Positions 27,390 through 29,268 of a DNA stretch of 29,268 nucleotides are shown in pieces (position 1 is the stretch's first letter; each line of letters starts with the position of its first letter). Both the position numbers and the translations under genes were made by a program. Below the pieces are notes generated by a model that was not told the DNA's origin, ran no database searches, and was given only the letters and a program-made list of their open reading frames with translations. The stretch comes from JADJOY01 sp046331705 [NCBI: bacterium] (lineage in GTDB: Bacteria; JADJOY01). The DNA lies in the NCBI GenBank assembly GCA_046331705.1, contig JAXLQJ010000075.1:1-29268 (forward strand), read 5' to 3'.

Positions 27390-27458
27390 GTCATCCCACC
27401 GGGTGTGCTGGCGTGGCTCGATATCGAGCGTCTCGTGGATCTGCTTGAGCGGGCGTGA
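27390..27458 (+). other. Short coding module VLxWxDxExxVDxLERA, copy 1
   Basis: The frame reads VIPPGVLAWLDIERLVDLLE and ends RA before a TGA at 27456-27458, five bases before repeat copy C. It resembles the module at 28485 with many synonymous changes (CCA/CCG, GAT/GAC, GTG/GTC, CTT/CTC, GAG/GAA, GCG/GCA). It looks like the C-terminus of a small protein I do not recognise. The frame extends some codons upstream without a clear start. Confidence 0.4.
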
Positions 27459-27462
27459 AGAT

Positions 27463-27547
27463 GGTGTCCCTGATGACTCCTACCTTGAACCGGATCCTGC
27501 CGCTTCTACAGCGGATCGTTGATCTGCGCCGCGCCCTCGCGGCGTGA
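27463..27547 (+). repeat. Dispersed GGTGTC element with micro-ORF, copy C
   Basis: GGTGTCCCTG directly before an ATG at 27473 opening 24 codons, MTPTLNRILPLLQRIVDLRR plus ALAA, stop at 27545-27547. An in-frame ATG at 27461 would add MVSL. It shares the first ten codons with copies A and B and a common end in AA, but the middle differs. It lies 40 bases from the stop of the second ParE-type toxin gene, much as copy A lies near the first. Confidence 0.6.
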
Positions 27548-27586
27548 GATGACAGGCGAGCTACGTGTTCGCGGTGCGCGTCCTGC

Positions 27587-27916
27587 TCAGCGCCCGTGTC
27601 CAAGCTCAGTGAGGCGGTCGAGCCAGTAGCCCGGTCGGCGCGCGGAGTGGAACACGGCGAGGATCACGACACGGTCATCTTGGACGCAGTAGGCGATCTG
27701 GACGGGGAAGCGGTTCAGCATCTTGCGGCGGATCCCAAGCTCGGGAGGTGCGCCGTCGACGAGTGCTCCCGCTGCGGGGAACTCGAGCATGAACGCGATT
27801 GCCTCGTCGACCTCGAGAAGGAACCGACCGCCGAGCCCCGGCTCCTGCAATTCGTAGTAGACCGCCGCGTCCTCGTATTCGGCGAGAGCCGCCGCGAGGA
27901 ACTGGTGGAGTCTCAA
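27587..27916 (-). CDS. ParE/RelE-superfamily toxin (TA pair 2)
   Basis: This 109-aa toxin of the ParE/RelE fold has AEYEDAAVYYELQEPGLGGR, FLLEVDEAIAFMLEFPAAG, GIRRKMLNRFPVQIAYCVQD and VVILAVFHSARRPGYWLDRL. The RFPxxIxY core and the HxxRxPxYW end match the other ParE-type toxin at 20155 in layout but not closely in sequence, so the two pairs are distinct members. It starts with TTG at 27916, overlapping the antitoxin stop as TTGA exactly as in TA pair 1. It is the only likely partner of the antitoxin directly upstream. Confidence 0.87.
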   Translation of the reverse strand: MRLHQFLAAALAEYEDAAVYYELQEPGLGGRFLLEVDEAIAFMLEFPAAGALVDGAPPELGIRRKMLNRFPVQIAYCVQDDRVVILAVFHSARRPGYWLDRLTELGHGR

Positions 27917-28161
27917 GATCGCAGGGTGCGAAGGCGTGCCAGGACGCGCTGCCGTGCGAGGTCGCCGTCGATCAGGTCGGCGTGCCCCTGCGTGAGCTCT
28001 CGCGCCCGGCGGACCAGCTCCCCAACCCGCTCGGCTTCGGCTGCGGCTGGATCGCCTTCCGGCGAGTCCAAGCTCTCGATCAGCCGCCGCGCCGCCTCGG
28101 CCCGCTCGCGGGGGGGGCGTTCGAGCAATCTGGCGAGAGGTTCCTCGTTCGTGATGATCAT
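27913..28161 (-). CDS. Addiction-module antitoxin, TA pair 2
   Basis: This 82-aa charged helical protein starts MIITNEEPLARLLERPPRER, then AARRLIESLDSPEGDPAAAE and IDGDLARQRVLARLRTL. It fits the unstable antitoxin group (TIGR02574-like) by length, position and helix pattern. It also has the LIESLDSPEGDP stretch equivalent to LLDSVEAPDP in TA pair 1. It overlaps the toxin start in TTGA. TACCAT stands six bases before the ATG at 28161. Confidence 0.8.
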   Translation of the reverse strand: MIITNEEPLARLLERPPRERAEAARRLIESLDSPEGDPAAAEAERVGELVRRARELTQGHADLIDGDLARQRVLARLRTLRS

Positions 28162-28167
28162 GCCCTC

Positions 28168-28173
28168 ATGGTA
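28168..28173 (-). promoter_or_regulatory. TACCAT element of TA pair 2
   Basis: TACCAT on the minus strand, six bases before the antitoxin ATG, identical in sequence and spacing to the element of TA pair 1. It is a plausible -10 hexamer giving a leaderless transcript. No good -35 is at the right distance (TTGACC is too near, 13 bases). Confidence 0.4.
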
Positions 28174-28651
28174 CCCGCGGTGGGGCGGTCAAGGCGAGAG
28201 TGCGATTGCACGCCGTGGAGCGGTGTCCCTGCAGGGACCACTCACCCAGCGCCCGGTCAAAAATCAACGGAAGAAAGTCCTGCCAACATCCGGTAATCAC
28301 GGTCCTTCGAGACTGGTGTCCCCAGGAGGATTTGAAGGTCCTCGGTCCGCCGAACGTGTGGGGCTTGCCGCGGAATCTTGGCGAAAGCTGGATCCTCTTC
28401 GCCAACAATGCCCGTATGATCGACCCATCCGGGCTCGATTCACCTGCCAGATCACCTGCCAGCGAGAGCGACCTGCAGGCCGCGATTGTGCCGGCCGATG
28501 TGCTGCTCTGGATCGACCTCGAGAGCTTCGTCGATCACCTCGAACGGGCACGATGAGGGGGTGGATCCAGGGAGGCGCGTTGTGGCACGTGGTCGAGTCG
28601 CGTCGAACCGCATTCGGGGTCGGTGCTAGGATGAGTCCCGGAGATTCGGTC
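28174..28651. other. Intergenic stretch with two GGTGTCC heads and coding module copy 2
   Basis: This stretch has no full gene. It holds GGTGTCC at 28223 merged into the 14-base palindrome GTCCCTGCAGGGAC (28225-28238), and a further GGTGTCC at about 28315, followed after a short gap by ATTTGAAG. It also holds a second copy of the short coding module (28485-28556, IVPADVLLWIDLESFVDHLE then RAR and stop). A frame from ATG about 28416 (MIDPSGLDSPARSPASESD) could be the start of that small protein. The promoter of TA pair 3 must also lie here; TAGGAT at 28627-28632 is a candidate -10. Confidence 0.4.
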
Positions 28652-28903
28652 ATGACCCGCACGACAGCCACCAAGGTGACGCCCGACTTGCCCGATGCCG
28701 TGATCCGCGCGAGCACGCAGAAGGAGCGGGTTCCGATCCGCTCCGGGCGCAAGGTGGTGGCCGCCGTCGTGCCCGTCGAGGATCTCCGGCTGCTCGAGGA
28801 GCTCGAGGACCGGCTCGACGTGGAGGAGGCCGAGCGCCGACGCCAGTCGCCGCAAAAGCCGATTCCCTACGAGACTGTCCGGCGACGTCTCGGTTTGAAG
28901 TGA
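28652..28903 (+). CDS. Phd/YefM-like antitoxin (TA pair 3)
   Basis: This 83-aa protein starts MTRTTATKVTPDLPDAVIRA, then VPIRSGRKVVAAVVPVEDLR and LEELEDRLDVEEAERR. The GRKVVAAVVPVEDLRLLEEL stretch is the Phd/YefM signature, a DNA-binding and dimerising N-terminal half followed by the toxin-binding helix. A GGAG stands eight bases before the ATG at 28652; an in-frame ATG at 28631 lacks such a site. It ends 13 bases before the RelE-type toxin gene, so the two form one operon. Confidence 0.85.
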   Translation: MTRTTATKVTPDLPDAVIRASTQKERVPIRSGRKVVAAVVPVEDLRLLEELEDRLDVEEAERRRQSPQKPIPYETVRRRLGLK

Positions 28904-28916
28904 GCGCGGAGGCGCC

Positions 28917-29192
28917 GTGCCGTACACGGTGCTCATCGACCCGCGTGCAGCTCGCGAGCTAGAAGCCCTTCCGGCGAAGATTCGCGCGCAGGTGGACGCG
29001 CGGATCCTGGCGCTTGCCGAAAACCCGACTCCGCCCGGCATGAAGATCCTGCAAGGGCCGAAGGGACACCGCTACCACCGCATCCGCTCCGGCGAATATC
29101 GAATCCTGTACCGCGTTGAGGCACGGCGGCTGGTCGTACTCGTGGTGCGCGTTGCGCACCGACGCGAGGTGTACTGGAACCTCCCCGGATGA
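28917..29192 (+). CDS. RelE-family toxin (TA pair 3)
   Basis: This 91-aa protein reads PYTVLIDPRAARELEALPAK, ILALAENPTPPGMKILQGPK, GHRYHRIRSGEYRILYRVEA and VVRVAHRREVYWNLPG. The R-x-R-x-G-x-Y-R-x-x-Y and H-R-x-x-x-Y motifs are those of RelE mRNA interferases, with basic and Tyr residues of the active site present. It starts with GTG at 28917 after a GGAGG. It pairs with the Phd/YefM antitoxin just upstream. A hairpin follows its stop. Confidence 0.92.
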   Translation: MPYTVLIDPRAARELEALPAKIRAQVDARILALAENPTPPGMKILQGPKGHRYHRIRSGEYRILYRVEARRLVVLVVRVAHRREVYWNLPG

Positions 29193-29195
29193 GGC

Positions 29196-29211
29196 GCTGA
29201 GATCGCTCAGC
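29196..29211 (+). terminator. Hairpin after RelE toxin
   Basis: GCTGAG-ATCG-CTCAGC: a perfect 6-base stem with a four-base loop, four bases after the toxin stop at 29192. It could terminate TA pair 3; there is no T-run. Confidence 0.4.
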
Positions 29212-29268
29212 ACACCGAGGGAGCGTGACCGCGACGACGGCTCGCCTGCGTCTCGCGGGCTCGGAGAG

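Overview
The window is very GC-rich, with GC-biased third codon positions. It carries several lipoprotein signals and an outer-membrane beta-barrel protein, so the host is Gram-negative. The gene families suggest a deltaproteobacterial-type lineage (Myxococcota or Binatia-like): a TolB/TPR protein with an N-terminal helical module, lipoprotein alpha/beta hydrolases, class C beta-lactamase-like esterases, decayed serine recombinases and many toxin-antitoxin (TA) pairs. I cannot fix the taxon from sequence alone. No tRNA, rRNA or CRISPR array was seen.

Left part (1-12.4 kb), almost all on the minus strand: the start of a fucosyltransferase-like gene cut by the window edge; a thiamine-diphosphate enzyme very close to ILVBL/HACL2; a TolB-like/TPR protein; then a probable operon of two paralogous serine hydrolases (the second broken by a single-base frameshift) and a MetA-type outer-membrane protein. 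A decayed PIN toxin, a secreted lipase-like lipoprotein and a large alpha/beta-hydrolase lipoprotein follow.

Middle part (12.4-19.3 kb), plus strand: a GH29 alpha-L-fucosidase lipoprotein, a TetR regulator and a GH31 glycosidase lipoprotein, which look like a small set for degrading glycans at the cell surface. An unrecognised 389-aa protein ends this block.

Right part (19.4-29.2 kb), an accessory region: remnants of two different serine recombinases, two type II TA pairs with a ParE/RelE-like toxin, one hicBA pair, one Phd/YefM-RelE pair, and fragments of an aldo/keto reductase and an M23 peptidase that face away from a common breakpoint. Two long intact genes sit among these: a secreted HEAT-repeat protein and an RluA-like protein that lacks the catalytic Asp.

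The most interesting signal is that the small TA modules of the right part are bracketed by short elements starting GGTGTC. Three of these elements contain a related micro-ORF (MTPxLNRILP..., about 24-26 codons) that varies largely at synonymous sites. A second short coding module (consensus VLxWxDxExxVDxLERA) occurs twice. Together these look like a TA cassette array with its own repeat, undescribed as far as I can tell from sequence alone.
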